Shown piece after piece: positions 45,684 through 55,416 of a DNA stretch of 64,000 nt. The DNA is from Myxococcales bacterium. GTDB lineage: Bacteria; Myxococcota_A; Polyangia; Polyangiales; Polyangiaceae. Within the stretch, counting starts at the first letter, position 1. The number at the start of each line of letters is the position of its first letter. The DNA lies in contig JANYHK010000109.1 of assembly GCA_025359105.1 (NCBI GenBank), positions 1-64,000 on the forward strand. Reading direction: 5' to 3'. A model generated the notes under the pieces. The model did not search any database. It saw nothing but the letters and a program-made list of their open reading frames with translations, and was not told the origin of the DNA. The position numbers were made by a program, and so were the translations under genes.

Positions 45684-46436
45684 ATGGTCCGTCGTTGGCT
45701 TGGTCTCGGAGCGCCCCTCGCGGTCGTCGCCGCGTTCGTCGCCGCGCTCACGGCCCAGGGATGCACGATCGTCGTCAGCGACGCCCCGCTGGACGGCGGC
45801 ACGTTCAACGGCAACGTCGACGCGCAGCCGGGCCCTGTAGACAACGCCTGCAACGAGTGCCTCTTCCAGCAGTGCGCCGGGAGCTGGGCCGTCTGCCAGA
45901 ACCAGAGCAACTGCTTCGGGATCTATACCTGCGCGCTCGCGTGCAACGGCAGCCAGACGTGCATCAACGCGTGCTTCTGCAGCCGTCCCGCCGGGCAGAA
46001 CGCGTACGTCGCGCTCGCGGCGTGCGACTCGTTCTACGCGTGCGGCACATGCAACACACAGTGCAAGCCCGCCTCGAGCTCGTGCACCGCGCCAGGCGTG
46101 ATCCTCCGCGACGTGTGCGGCAGCGCGCCCGACGCGGGCGCCGTGGACGGGAGCGCCGACACGGGCACGCCGAGCGACGCCGGCCCCGTCGTGCTCCCCC
46201 CCACCGACGCCGCCGTCGTCCAGGACTGCACCGGCTGCATCTCCGGCAAGTGCTCGCCGGAGAAGGACGCATGCGGGCCCAAGTCCGAGTGCGAGGCCTA
46301 CACGCTCTGCCTTGCCGCGTGCAACGACGCCCCGTGCATCAACGCGTGCGCCGCCGGCCACCCGACGGGCAAGACGGCGTCGCAGGCCCTGGAGACGTGC
46401 ACCGTGACCAATTGCAAGGACGCGTGCGGCCTCTGA
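45684..46436 (+). CDS. Cys-rich lipoprotein with duplicated module
   Basis: The 250-residue protein has a signal with lipobox TAQGC (Cys27), then two copies of a module rich in evenly spaced Cys (~54-122 and ~178-248), separated by a Pro/Ala/Asp linker. The module begins C-x2-C-x4-C and contains pairs such as ACNGSQTCINAC and ACNDAPCINAC, so several disulfides are expected. It is related to the protein encoded at 46599-47135. The start has GGGAG nine bases upstream. No enzymatic motif is seen. Confidence 0.7.
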   Translation: MVRRWLGLGAPLAVVAAFVAALTAQGCTIVVSDAPLDGGTFNGNVDAQPGPVDNACNECLFQQCAGSWAVCQNQSNCFGIYTCALACNGSQTCINACFCSRPAGQNAYVALAACDSFYACGTCNTQCKPASSSCTAPGVILRDVCGSAPDAGAVDGSADTGTPSDAGPVVLPPTDAAVVQDCTGCISGKCSPEKDACGPKSECEAYTLCLAACNDAPCINACAAGHPTGKTASQALETCTVTNCKDACGL

Positions 46437-46598
46437 GCGGTTCTGCGCTCTTGCGCGCCTGCCCCATGACAGCGATGTCGCGCTTTTGGAGAGATCCGAC
46501 GAGATACTTGACGATCAGGGATTCCGCGTAGAAGGTTTGGCGTCCTAAATTTTGGCGACGGTGCCTCCCGCACCCCGCACCAATAGGAGGAGAAGACG

Positions 46599-47135
46599 AT
46601 GGTGGCTTTGAAGAACAAGCTTGTGGTGCTGGGTGCGCTCGGTTTCCTCGTCGCGGCCTGCACGGTCACGTCGACGACCACGAACACCGGCGATGGCGGA
46701 AGCAGCAGCGGCAGCAGCGGCACGAGCAGCGGCAGCAGCGGTGCGAGCAGCGGCAGCAGCGGTGCGAGCAGCGGCAGCAGCGGCGCGAGCAGCGGCAGCA
46801 GCGGCGCGAGCAGCGGCTCCTCGGGCGAAGCCGGCGCGTGCACGGCGAAGGAAGTCACCATCAACAACGGCGCGGGCTGCAACGCGTGTGCGCACTCGAA
46901 CTGCCAGACGGCGCTCGACGCGTGCTTCAAGGACCTCTCGGCGACCGGCTGCGAGTGCCAGGCGTTCAGCAACTGCGCGAACAACTGCGCCAACGGCGAC
47001 GCCGCGGGGGAGACCGACTGCCTCAACACGTGCGCCAGCGTGCACGGCAACGCGGCCGGCAACCTCTGGCTCAACTGGAACAAGTGCATCAACACCGCGT
47101 GCGGCGCCGAGACCGGCACCGGCGTGTGCAACTGA
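46599..47135 (+). CDS. Cys-rich lipoprotein with SSG-repeat stalk
   Basis: The 178-residue protein has a lipobox LVAAC (Cys21), a stalk of about six SSGSSGA heptads (36-77), and a single Cys-rich module (~86-175) of the same kind as in the upstream gene: C-x2-C-x4-C, then CFKDLSATGCEC and NTCASVHG. A strong AGGAGG ribosome site lies eight bases upstream. A clear stem-loop follows the gene. The protein should be displayed from a lipid anchor on a flexible stalk. Confidence 0.75.
   Translation: MVALKNKLVVLGALGFLVAACTVTSTTTNTGDGGSSSGSSGTSSGSSGASSGSSGASSGSSGASSGSSGASSGSSGEAGACTAKEVTINNGAGCNACAHSNCQTALDACFKDLSATGCECQAFSNCANNCANGDAAGETDCLNTCASVHGNAAGNLWLNWNKCINTACGAETGTGVCN
46704..46829 (+). repeat. 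21-bp repeats encoding SSGSSGA heptads
   Basis: Six 21-base units, each coding SSGSSG plus Ala, Thr or Glu, make up the stalk. The four central units are nearly identical at the DNA level. Confidence 0.85.
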
Positions 47136-47184
47136 GCTAGCTGTAGCGATCCACAAGAAGGGTCGCTCTTCGCGAGCTACGAGA

Positions 47185-47222
47185 CGGGTCGGCACGAGCG
47201 TGCCGGCCCGTTTCGCTATTTT
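47185..47222 (+). terminator. Rho-independent terminator
   Basis: CGGGTCGGCACG (47185-47196) and CGTGCCGGCCCG (47199-47210) form a 12-bp stem with one wobble pair, followed by TTTCGCTATTTT. It lies 50 bases after the Cys-rich gene and before the convergent DUF72 gene. Confidence 0.8.
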
Positions 47223-47235
47223 GTGCGCTCTGTCC

Positions 47236-47961
47236 CTAGACGAGCTTCAAGACCTTCTTGAAGCGCTTGGCGTCGGCGAACATGTCGACGTTCGTGAACA
47301 CGTACGTCGCCTGCTTGTTCTTCGTGCTGCGCGCGATCTCGGCGAGCCGCTCGATGGCGGGATCCTCGTAGCGGCTCTTGTGGCCGGCGGGGCCAGGGAG
47401 GCGGTAGTAGGCCATGTCCGTCTCGAGCGCGCCGTGGGCGAGCGGATCACGGGAGGCGATGACGCCGGCGTCCTCGGCGATGTTGGCGGCCTCGTCGGGA
47501 TCCCAGCCGGGGCTCGGCTCCCAGACGACGTGCTCGAAGCGCTTCTTCACGCTGGCGAGGAACTCCTTCACCGCGCTCTTGTTGTTTCGCCCCGGCGTGA
47601 ACTCGGGCGGCGCGACGAACACCGCGGTCGCCGCGCTCAGCTCCTTGCCGATCGTGAGGAGCGTCTTCAGCGCGTTCTCGACGACCTTGCCCTCGCGGTA
47701 GCCCTCTTGACCGATCTCGCGAGGAGCGAGGAGCGAAAATCCGAAGCCCTTCGGGGCCTCGCGGCGCCAGCGCTTGATCGTCCCAGTGCCGGGCGTCGCC
47801 AGGTGCGTCTCCTGCACCTCGACGAACATGAACTCCTTGAAGTACCTCGTCGCGGGCACGGGGAACCCGGCGCAACCAATGGTGAGCTGCGTCGCGAGCG
47901 CGGGTTCCGGAGCCTTGGGAGCGGGTTTCACGCGCGGAAGGCTACCACGTGCATAACGCAC
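47236..47961 (-). CDS. DUF72 family protein
   Basis: The 241-residue protein has the DUF72 (YecE) TIM-barrel pattern: TIGCAGFPVPATRYF, EVQETHL, WRREAPKGFGFSLLAP and the C-terminal KNKQATYVFTNVDMFADAKR. The biochemical role of the family is unknown. The start is GTG with no strong ribosome site; a GTG 30 bases downstream is an alternative. It converges on the Cys-rich lipoprotein gene. Confidence 0.82.
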   Translation of the reverse strand: MRYARGSLPRVKPAPKAPEPALATQLTIGCAGFPVPATRYFKEFMFVEVQETHLATPGTGTIKRWRREAPKGFGFSLLAPREIGQEGYREGKVVENALKTLLTIGKELSAATAVFVAPPEFTPGRNNKSAVKEFLASVKKRFEHVVWEPSPGWDPDEAANIAEDAGVIASRDPLAHGALETDMAYYRLPGPAGHKSRYEDPAIERLAEIARSTKNKQATYVFTNVDMFADAKRFKKVLKLV

Positions 47962-48018
47962 ATGGCTAAACGTGCGCTTTTGGGGGGAATTTGGCTCTAT
48001 TGCATCGCGACCGATGCG

Positions 48019-48570
48019 CTATCGCTCGCGACCGATGCCCTCGTCGACCGCAACTGGATGCCCGAGGAGGCGTAGCGCCAGGCGCCTGCCGACCCGCCGC
48101 GCGACGGCGCGCAGGGCATCGTCGTGGTGGAGCGCGTCGGCGCGGGGATCGAGCCGTCCCTCGCGCGTGTCCACGGTCACCGCATCCATGGCGCGCACGT
48201 CGCCGGTGTCGCGCTCGGGGACGGCGCCTTGCGCGCGAACGATCCACGCGCGCCCGACGAGGCCCACTTCCGTCGCGCGCGCTCGGGGCTGGCCGGCGAC
48301 GGCGGCGACGCCCTCGCTCGACTCGTCGGCGCGGAGCACCTCGACCTCGACGCGCGGGTAGCCCTCCCCTGCCGCGAGCGCCCCTTCGCGCGCGAGCTGC
48401 TCGCGGACTCCTTGGAGGACCTCGTCGGCGGCGACGGCGTCGGGGATGAGGCTCCGGGAGAGCGTGACGTGGAGCCGCTCCCCGTCGGCATCGGCGTAGA
48501 GCGCGCGGTACCCGCACGAGGGCAGCGCCAGCGTGACGAGCGCGGCCACGAAGAACCGACGTTCGATCAT
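48019..48570 (-). CDS. lptE: LptE-like LPS assembly lipoprotein
   Basis: The 183-residue protein has a short signal with lipobox LPSC (Cys19) and the LptE pattern: CGYRALYADADGERLHVTL, then a helix with EVLQGVREQLAREG and strands with VEVEVLRADESSEGV. LptE plugs the LptD barrel that inserts lipopolysaccharide. The sequence is divergent, so the assignment rests on the pattern and on position: it overlaps the leuS stop by ATGA, and lptE next to leuS is a widespread arrangement. Confidence 0.82.
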   Translation of the reverse strand: MIERRFFVAALVTLALPSCGYRALYADADGERLHVTLSRSLIPDAVAADEVLQGVREQLAREGALAAGEGYPRVEVEVLRADESSEGVAAVAGQPRARATEVGLVGRAWIVRAQGAVPERDTGDVRAMDAVTVDTREGRLDPRADALHHDDALRAVARRVGRRLALRLLGHPVAVDEGIGRER

Positions 48571-51077
48571 CCGACGATGAAATTGATGATCTTGCCCGGC
48601 ACGTAGATGAGCTTCTTGATCGCCTTGCCCTCGAGGTACGTCTGCACCTTCGCGTCGGCCTGGGCGGCGGCGCGGGCAGTGGCCTCGTCGGCCTTGACCG
48701 CCAGCTTCACGACGCCGCGCAGCTTGCCGTTCACCTGGACGCCGAGCTCGACCTCGTCGTCCAGGACGAGCTTCGCGTCGAACGTCGGCCACGGCTCGTA
48801 CGCGAGCGAGCGAGTACCCGCGGCGCCGCCGAGGCGCTGCCAGAGCTCCTCGCCCAGGTGCGGCGCGAACGGCGACAGGATGAGCGCGAGCGTCTTGGCG
48901 GCCTCGCGCGGGACGCCGCTCGGCAGCTGCCCAAGGTGCTTCACGAGGATCATCATCTGGCTGATCGCCGTGTTGAAACGCATGTGTTCGATGTCGGCCG
49001 TGACCTTCTGGATCGACTTGTGAACGAGCTTTTTCGTCTCGTCGTCGTACGCAGCCGCGTCGTCGGTGATCGTTCCCGTCGCGACGTTCCACGCGCGGTC
49101 GAGAAAGCGTCGCACGCCCTCGACGCCGTTCGTCTGCCAGGGCTTGGTCTGCTCGAGCGGCCCCATGAACATCTCGTAGAGGCGCAAGGCGTCGGCGCCG
49201 TGACTCTTCACGACGTCGTCGGGGTTGATGACGTTCCCCCGCGATTTGCTCATCTTCTGGTTGTCCTCGCCCAGGATCGTGCCCTGATGCACGAGCTTGG
49301 TGAACGGCTCGGGGTGCGAGACGATGCCCATGTCGAAGAGCACCTTGTGCCAGAAGCGCGCGTAGAGAAGGTGCAGGACGGCGTGCTCGTTGCCGCCGAC
49401 GTAGAGGTCGACCGGCATCCAGGCGTCGTACGCCTCCTTGGAGAACGGGCGATCGGTGTTCCGCGGATCGAGGTAGCGCAGGTAGTACCAGCACGAGCCC
49501 GCCCACTGCGGCATCGTGTTCGTCTCGCGCGCGAACCATGCGCCTGGCTCGCCTTCCTTCTGGAAGAAGCGCCAGTCGCGTGCGCGAGCGAGCGGGCCCT
49601 CGGGATCCCCGCTCGGTTTGTAGTCCTCGAGGTCCGGCAGCAGCAGCGGGAGCGCGCTCTCTTCGACCGCGATGGGCTGGTCGTAGCGGATCGTGAACTT
49701 CGCCCCGTCCTTTCGTGGATCGCCGTCGCACTCGACGGGGAAATAGATGGGAATCGGCTCGCCCCAGTAGCGCTGGCGCGAGAAGACCCAGTCGCGCAGG
49801 CGGTAGGTGACCCGCGCGCTCCCCTTCTTCTGGGCGGCGAGCCACTCCGTCATGCTCTTGCGCACGACGTCGCTGGGCGTGCCGTCGGGGACGGCCGCGT
49901 TCGAGCGGAGCTGGAAGGCCACGCCGTCGTCCGTAAAGGCCTCCTTCTGCACGTCGATGGCGCCGCCGTCCTTCTTGGCGACGACCTGAACGATGGGAAG
50001 CTGGTATTTTACCGCGAACGCGTGGTCGCGATCGTCGTGGGCGGGGACGGCCATGACCGCGCCGGTGCCGTACGTCGCGATGACGTAGTCGGCGGCCCAG
50101 ATCGGGATCTTGTCGCCGTTGATGGGGTTGATGGCGTTGACGCCGAGGGGGACGCCGGTCTTCTCGCGGGTGATGTCGGAGCGATCGATGTCCGTCTTCA
50201 GCGAAGACCCGGAGGCGTACTTCGCGAGCTCGGCGCGCTGCGATTCGGTCACGATCTTCGCGGACAGCGCGTGCTCCGGGGCGAGGACGACGTAGGTGGC
50301 GCCGGGGAGCGTGTCCACGCGCGTCGTGAAGACGCCGAGCGTGACGTCGGGGTGCCCCTCCACCGCGAAGTCGACGAGCGCGCCCTCGCTGCGGCCGATC
50401 CAGTCGATCTGCTTGCCCTTCGTCTCCGGCCAGTCGAGCTTCTCGAGCCCGGCCTGGAGCTTGTCCGCGTAGGCAGTGATCCGGAGCGACCACTGCCGGA
50501 TGCGCATTTTCTCGACCGGGAAGCCGCCGACCTCGCTCGTCCCGTCGGGCTTCACCTCGTCGTTCGCGAGGACGGTGCCGAGCTGCGGACACCAGTTCAC
50601 CGGCATGTCCGACTGCTGGAACGCCAGGCCCTTCTTGTACAGCTGGAGGAAGATCCACTGCGTCCAGCGGACGTAGTCGGGATCGGTGGTGTCGACCTCG
50701 CGCTCCCAGTCGTACGAGAAGCCGAGCATCTTGAGCTGGCGGCGGAACGTCGCGATGTTGTCGAGCGTCGTCTTGCGCGGGTGCGTGCCGGTGCGGATGG
50801 CGTGCTGCTCGGCGGGGAGCCCGAACGCGTCCCAGCCCATCGGGTGCAGCACGTCGAAGCCGCACATGCGCTTGTAGCGCGCGACGATGTCGGTCGCCGT
50901 GTACCCCTCGGGGTGGCCGACGTGGAGGCCGGAGCCCGACGGGTACGGGAACATGTCGAGGATGTACGCCTTCGGGCGGCTGGGGTGACGCACGGCGCGG
51001 AAGGTCTTCTGCTCCTCCCAAGTGCGCTGCCACTTGGGCTCGATCTCGGCGGGGTTGTAGCGCTCAGCGTCGGACAT
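48567..51077 (-). CDS. leuS: Leucyl-tRNA synthetase
   Basis: The 836-residue class I synthetase has the HIGH motif in PYPSGSGLHVGH, a full editing domain (~225-415), the KMSKSRGN motif near residue 615 and a C-terminal anticodon/leucine-specific end. Length is normal for bacterial LeuRS. I chose the ATG at 51077, where family similarity starts (MSDAERYNP); a longer frame begins 33 bases upstream. Overlaps lptE downstream. Confidence 0.97.
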   Translation of the reverse strand: MSDAERYNPAEIEPKWQRTWEEQKTFRAVRHPSRPKAYILDMFPYPSGSGLHVGHPEGYTATDIVARYKRMCGFDVLHPMGWDAFGLPAEQHAIRTGTHPRKTTLDNIATFRRQLKMLGFSYDWEREVDTTDPDYVRWTQWIFLQLYKKGLAFQQSDMPVNWCPQLGTVLANDEVKPDGTSEVGGFPVEKMRIRQWSLRITAYADKLQAGLEKLDWPETKGKQIDWIGRSEGALVDFAVEGHPDVTLGVFTTRVDTLPGATYVVLAPEHALSAKIVTESQRAELAKYASGSSLKTDIDRSDITREKTGVPLGVNAINPINGDKIPIWAADYVIATYGTGAVMAVPAHDDRDHAFAVKYQLPIVQVVAKKDGGAIDVQKEAFTDDGVAFQLRSNAAVPDGTPSDVVRKSMTEWLAAQKKGSARVTYRLRDWVFSRQRYWGEPIPIYFPVECDGDPRKDGAKFTIRYDQPIAVEESALPLLLPDLEDYKPSGDPEGPLARARDWRFFQKEGEPGAWFARETNTMPQWAGSCWYYLRYLDPRNTDRPFSKEAYDAWMPVDLYVGGNEHAVLHLLYARFWHKVLFDMGIVSHPEPFTKLVHQGTILGEDNQKMSKSRGNVINPDDVVKSHGADALRLYEMFMGPLEQTKPWQTNGVEGVRRFLDRAWNVATGTITDDAAAYDDETKKLVHKSIQKVTADIEHMRFNTAISQMMILVKHLGQLPSGVPREAAKTLALILSPFAPHLGEELWQRLGGAAGTRSLAYEPWPTFDAKLVLDDEVELGVQVNGKLRGVVKLAVKADEATARAAAQADAKVQTYLEGKAIKKLIYVPGKIINFIVG

Positions 51078-51150
51078 GGTGGGCGTTACCATAGTCAAAA
51101 GCAGCGACATTCACGAATGATCTCGGCGGCGGCGCTCCTGCCGCCGTCGC

Positions 51151-52464
51151 TCATGCGCCGCGCGCGCGCTTGGGGGAGGCGTGGGCCTTCTCGAGCTTCG
51201 CGGCGAGGCGCTCGCGGCGCCGGGTCGCGCGGACGGAGTCTTCGCTCGTGCCCTGGTCGACAACGGCTTGGGCGAGAGGGAGATCCTTCGAGAAGTGCTC
51301 GTAGAGCTTCGCCAGCTCGAGACGCACCTTGCCGCAGTCGACGTGGGTGGCGAGCGCCTCGAAGTCGGCGAGCGCGCGCGCCCTGTCGCCGCGGGCCTTG
51401 GCGATCTCGGCGCGGGCCTTGAGCGTGTGCTCGCTGGGAGCGGAGGTGGCGGCGCGATCGGCGACCTCGTGGGCCTGCTGGAGCGCGCCGGCACGCCTGA
51501 GCGTGCGCGCGACGCCGGCGAGATCGTCGGCGCCGAGCTGCGACTCGGCGAGCGGCTCGCCGTAGAGGCCGACGAGCGCCGCCATCGCGATGACGTCCCA
51601 CGCGTTGTGATCGACGACGCCGACCATCGCGCGCGTGTCTCCGGTGCGTAGAAAATGCAGGTAGCAGGCGGCGACCTCGCCGCCGGGGACGTCGTCGACG
51701 CGCTCGAAGCCGAGGAGGGTGCGCTCCAGCGTCGTCAGCTTGCACTCGACGCCGCGCGGCTTGTGAAGGCGGCGCGCGACGTGGAGGAGATCGAGGTGCG
51801 GCGGCTCGACGGGCGCCTCCATGCGCGCCATCACGAAGCGCGCGCGGAGCAGCGGCATGTCGAACGCCTTGCCGTTGAACGTGACGAGCATCGACGCCCC
51901 GCGCACGCGCTCGGCGACGCGCGCGAGCATCGGCCCCTCCTCGCCCAGGTTCTTGACGAGGAGCTGCTCGAGCGCGAAGACGGACGTCCCTCCTGGGCCG
52001 GGCTCCCACGTCGCGAGACCGACCAGGAACGCGACGGTCCCCGCGCCGCCCGAGAGGCCGGTCGTCTCCGTGTCGAGGTAGAGCGCGCGCGACGGATCGC
52101 AAGCCGCGAGCGACGGATCGAGCGCGAGGAGAGCGAGGATGTCAGGGTGCGCGTCGCGGCCCGGCGAGACCGCCACGCGCCCCATCGCGTGCGCCGGCGA
52201 GCAGTGGAACGTGCGGACGTGGAGCGCGCCGAGCGGCGTGTCGCGCGTGACGAACGGCAGCTCGGGCGCGTCGAGGCACGCTTCGGGGCGAGGCGCGCGC
52301 TTCTCGGCGCGGGCGAGGACCGCTTGCATGCGCGCGCGCAGATCGTCGAGCACCGCGTTCTTTCCTGGCGCTTCGGTCGTCGTGTGCTCCGGCCGGGGCT
52401 CGGGTGGCGTGCCTTTCGGCACGGGCGGGGCTAGGCGCGAGAGCTTCGTGAGGAGCGACGACAT
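51151..52464 (-). CDS. YprB-like RNase H-fold exonuclease with helical repeats
   Basis: The 437-residue protein has a ribonuclease H-like/DnaQ-type domain at ~125-290. The first acidic motif is YLDTETTGLSGG (D131, E133), followed by LVTFNGKAFDMPLL, the DLLHVARRL segment and VDHNAWDVIAMAALV. The C-terminal ~130 residues are TPR-like. This matches the Bacillus YprB family, a predicted metal-dependent 3'-5' exonuclease. The substrate is unknown. Confidence 0.85.
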   Translation of the reverse strand: MSSLLTKLSRLAPPVPKGTPPEPRPEHTTTEAPGKNAVLDDLRARMQAVLARAEKRAPRPEACLDAPELPFVTRDTPLGALHVRTFHCSPAHAMGRVAVSPGRDAHPDILALLALDPSLAACDPSRALYLDTETTGLSGGAGTVAFLVGLATWEPGPGGTSVFALEQLLVKNLGEEGPMLARVAERVRGASMLVTFNGKAFDMPLLRARFVMARMEAPVEPPHLDLLHVARRLHKPRGVECKLTTLERTLLGFERVDDVPGGEVAACYLHFLRTGDTRAMVGVVDHNAWDVIAMAALVGLYGEPLAESQLGADDLAGVARTLRRAGALQQAHEVADRAATSAPSEHTLKARAEIAKARGDRARALADFEALATHVDCGKVRLELAKLYEHFSKDLPLAQAVVDQGTSEDSVRATRRRERLAAKLEKAHASPKRARGA

Positions 52465-52529
52465 ACGGCGCTTCTACGGTACATCCGTACAGTGCGACTG
52501 GCCAGGGGGTTGCCTATGCTGGAAGGGCT

Positions 52530-53789
52530 TTGACCGAGCCTTCATCGCACGCCGCGCCCATCGTGGCGGCCCGCGAGCTTCCGGCGCGGGAGCTCCGGCG
52601 CAACTGGTGGGTGCCGCTTGTCGCGCTCGCGACGGCCGGGGCGGCGCTCCTCGTCGAGCGGCTCGCGCATCCGGACGTGCCGTTCGGGTATTTCGTCGCG
52701 TGGCTGTCGGTCGTGTTCGCCGCCGTGACCGCGACGCGGAACGCATTCCCCCTCTCGCGCCCAATCGTGCTCCGCGTCTCGAGCGGCGCGCTCGGCATCG
52801 GCGATCTCGCGCCAGTGCCGGCGTCGGAGATCGCGGAAGCCAAGATCTCCCCGCGGTGGACGGGTGACGCCCTCGTGCTGCTCGTCTTTCGCGCGAAGGG
52901 CGAGCGGTGGCTGCAGATGCGGATCCTCGACGCCAAGGCCATGCTGGAGATGCTCGGCGTCGGCGCGGGGGAGCGGCGCGCGTCGTTCTCGCTCACCCTT
53001 CCGTACCGCACGCGCTTCCTGGCGGTGCTCCTCGGGCTCGGCGTCCCGTGGGTGGTGCTCATCGGGTGGAGCGCGGGCTTGGGGCTTGCGCTCTTGAGCC
53101 TCTTTTTGTCGATCGGTCCGTTCTGCGCCTTTCTCGCCTGGATCGCCGGGTTCCTCCGGGGAAGGTTGGTCGTCGGGGCCGACGGCTTCTCGGTGCGGTG
53201 GTTGGGCCGCGAGCGCTTCCAGCCCTTCTCCGCGGTTCGCAGCGTGCGCGTCGAGACGTCGTTCCTGTCGCTCAGCCGCACGCGTGGCACGATCGTCGAG
53301 CTCGCGTCGGGCAAGCGCCTGCGCCTGCGCGCCCGCGACGCGCCCATCGTCGAGGAAGACCGCGGCACCGAGGCCCGCGCGATGCAGCTTCATCTGACGC
53401 AAGCGTTCGAACGCGCGGGCGCGCTCGGGACCGAGTCACCGCACGTGACGGCGCTGCTCGCGGGAGGCGGACGCAGCGGTGCCGAGTGGCTCGCGCGGCT
53501 CGACGAGCTGATGCGCGACGGCGCCGGACGCTATCGGATCGCCGCGCCGAGCCCGGAGCTCCTCACCCGCGTCGCCAACGACGTCGCGACCCCCCGTGAG
53601 ACGCGTATCGGCGCAGCGGCGGCGCTCGTCCGCCTCGATCCCGAGGGCCGCAAGACCGTCCGCGTCGTCGCCGACGCATGCGCCGATCCGAAGCTCCGCG
53701 GGACGCTGCTCGCCCTCGCCAGCGCGGACACCGACGACGCCGTTGCCGAAGTCCTCACGCGCGCCGCCGAGAGGGCGGGACGGAGCTGA
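52530..53789 (+). CDS. Membrane protein with PH-like and HEAT-like parts
   Basis: The 419-residue protein has four hydrophobic helices in two pairs (~27-43, 49-66, 160-178, 181-202). Between and after them are PH-like beta segments (LRVSSGALGIGDL and LVVGADGFSVRWLGRERFQ) reminiscent of bacterial PH (YdbT/DUF304-type) domains, and a C-terminal helical repeat part with RIGAAAALVRLDPEG. The start is a TTG preceded by GGAAGG. No catalytic motif. Converges on the vWA gene with six bases between stops. Confidence 0.65.
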   Translation: MTEPSSHAAPIVAARELPARELRRNWWVPLVALATAGAALLVERLAHPDVPFGYFVAWLSVVFAAVTATRNAFPLSRPIVLRVSSGALGIGDLAPVPASEIAEAKISPRWTGDALVLLVFRAKGERWLQMRILDAKAMLEMLGVGAGERRASFSLTLPYRTRFLAVLLGLGVPWVVLIGWSAGLGLALLSLFLSIGPFCAFLAWIAGFLRGRLVVGADGFSVRWLGRERFQPFSAVRSVRVETSFLSLSRTRGTIVELASGKRLRLRARDAPIVEEDRGTEARAMQLHLTQAFERAGALGTESPHVTALLAGGGRSGAEWLARLDELMRDGAGRYRIAAPSPELLTRVANDVATPRETRIGAAAALVRLDPEGRKTVRVVADACADPKLRGTLLALASADTDDAVAEVLTRAAERAGRS

Positions 53790-53795
53790 GCCCGC

Positions 53796-55370
53796 TCAGA
53801 ACGCGAGATCGCTCGCGTTCTGCTGGTTGTCCTTGCGGGCAGCCTTGCCTTCACGCGAGTCCGCGGGAGGGGCGGCAGCTGCCGGGGACGGAGACCCTGG
53901 AGCGGTCGCGAAGGGACCCGCGTGACCGACGCTGCCGAGGCCGACGGTGGCGCCGCCTCCGGGCTTCGCGGGCGGCGTGGCGAAGCTCGCCTCGGCCTGC
54001 GCGACCGCCTTCTGCTGCGCGCCGAAGTCGTCGTCGAGCGAGCGGCCGCGGAAGGGATTCGAGACCGGGCGGGCCGTCGCGGCCGCGCGCGCGGTGAGCT
54101 TCGTCTTCTCGAGCTCGTCGCGCTGGCCGCGCAGGCGCGCGCGCGCTTCGGTGATGCGTCCTTGCTCGAAGAGGAGGTTCGCGTCGGTCAAGGTCTGCGC
54201 GGTGCGGCTGCGCTCGAGGCGCGCGGCGACGAACGGGTCGAGATCCTTCGGGGCAGTCGGATCGTCGCTCACCGCCACGGCGAGCGTGCCGGTGCAGCTT
54301 CCTTCATTTTTCTGCATCAGGTCGCGGTAGGCCAGCTTCACGTCCACGACGGGCTGGAGGCCCTCGCGATCCGCCGGCACGCGCAGCTTCATCAGAACGG
54401 TCTTCTCCTGCTTCGCGCTGAACGTCCCGAACGGGACGATGACCTTCGAGCCCTCCCGGCGGAACGTGCGGTCGAAGACCTGCTCGACCTCCACGCCGGG
54501 CGGCAGCTCGATGCTGAGCTCGGCATCGCTCGCAACCGACGCCAGGAGCGAGTCGAACTCCTGCGCGAAGATCGACGGCAGCCCCGACGGGTTCGCGACG
54601 AAGTAGTGGCGTCCGTTCGACTCGTTGGCGATCGCCGCCATGACCTTCTCGTCGAAGTCGAGATCGACGCCGATGGTCGAGATGGAGAGGCCGCGGTCGC
54701 GCATGTGACCCGCCATGCCGCGCAGGCCGCCGACGTCGCGGATGCCGTGGTTGGTCGCGCCGTCGGAGAGCAGGATCATCCGGTTGACGCGATCGCCGCC
54801 GAGCGCGGTGGCGTCGAGCTGGCGCATGCCCTCCTCGAGTCCGCAGGAGATGCACGTGTCGCCGCCCAGGCGGATCGACCGGATGGCGGCGGCGATGGAC
54901 GGGCGCGTCGCCGCGGTGGTGAGCGTCGGCGGGACGACCACCGTGGACTGGGTGTCGAAGCTCACGACGGTGACGCTGTCGCCGTCGCGCATGCGCTCGA
55001 CCATGCCCACCGCCGCGGTCATCGCGTTGGCGATGCGGTCGCCCTTCATCGAGCCGGAGCGATCGATCACGATGGCGAGGTTCATCGGGGCCGCCGCCGC
55101 CGCCGTCGCGCCTGCCTCGGCGCCGGTGACCGAAGCGAAGAAGAACGTCTCACCACGCCCGGTCTTCGCGATCGACGCGTGCCCGAGGCGGCCATCGACG
55201 ACCAGCGTCTGGCCGGCGGTGAAGTGGGAGTTGTCCTTCGTGATGAGGCCGGGCTCGGGGGTGACCCATGCGGGGCGGGCGGCGGTCTTAGAGACCGGCA
55301 CCGCCATGGCGCCCGCGCTGGAGGCCACGATACCCAGGACGGCCCAGAGAGCGACGCTGCGGATCTTCAT
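53796..55370 (-). CDS. Exported vWA domain protein
   Basis: The 524-residue protein has a signal peptide (cleavage near AGAMA, ~residue 23), a vWA domain at ~95-280 with an intact metal site D103-R-S-G-S107 and later Thr/Asp residues, a beta-sandwich (~285-375), a helical segment (LLFEQGRITEARARLRGQRD), and a Pro/Gly/Ala-rich tail. The layout matches the vWA protein encoded at 9515-10951. No membrane partner gene is adjacent here. No ribosome site is obvious before the ATG. Confidence 0.82.
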   Translation of the reverse strand: MKIRSVALWAVLGIVASSAGAMAVPVSKTAARPAWVTPEPGLITKDNSHFTAGQTLVVDGRLGHASIAKTGRGETFFFASVTGAEAGATAAAAAPMNLAIVIDRSGSMKGDRIANAMTAAVGMVERMRDGDSVTVVSFDTQSTVVVPPTLTTAATRPSIAAAIRSIRLGGDTCISCGLEEGMRQLDATALGGDRVNRMILLSDGATNHGIRDVGGLRGMAGHMRDRGLSISTIGVDLDFDEKVMAAIANESNGRHYFVANPSGLPSIFAQEFDSLLASVASDAELSIELPPGVEVEQVFDRTFRREGSKVIVPFGTFSAKQEKTVLMKLRVPADREGLQPVVDVKLAYRDLMQKNEGSCTGTLAVAVSDDPTAPKDLDPFVAARLERSRTAQTLTDANLLFEQGRITEARARLRGQRDELEKTKLTARAAATARPVSNPFRGRSLDDDFGAQQKAVAQAEASFATPPAKPGGGATVGLGSVGHAGPFATAPGSPSPAAAAPPADSREGKAARKDNQQNASDLAF

Positions 55371-55416
55371 CGTGCAGGATTGTACGGGCCGGAGCGGGAA
55401 ACGATCTCCGGGCGCC

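Noticed and set aside
48858-51422. 854-codon plus-strand frame opposite leuS
   Set aside because: Antisense shadow of a well-supported tRNA synthetase gene.
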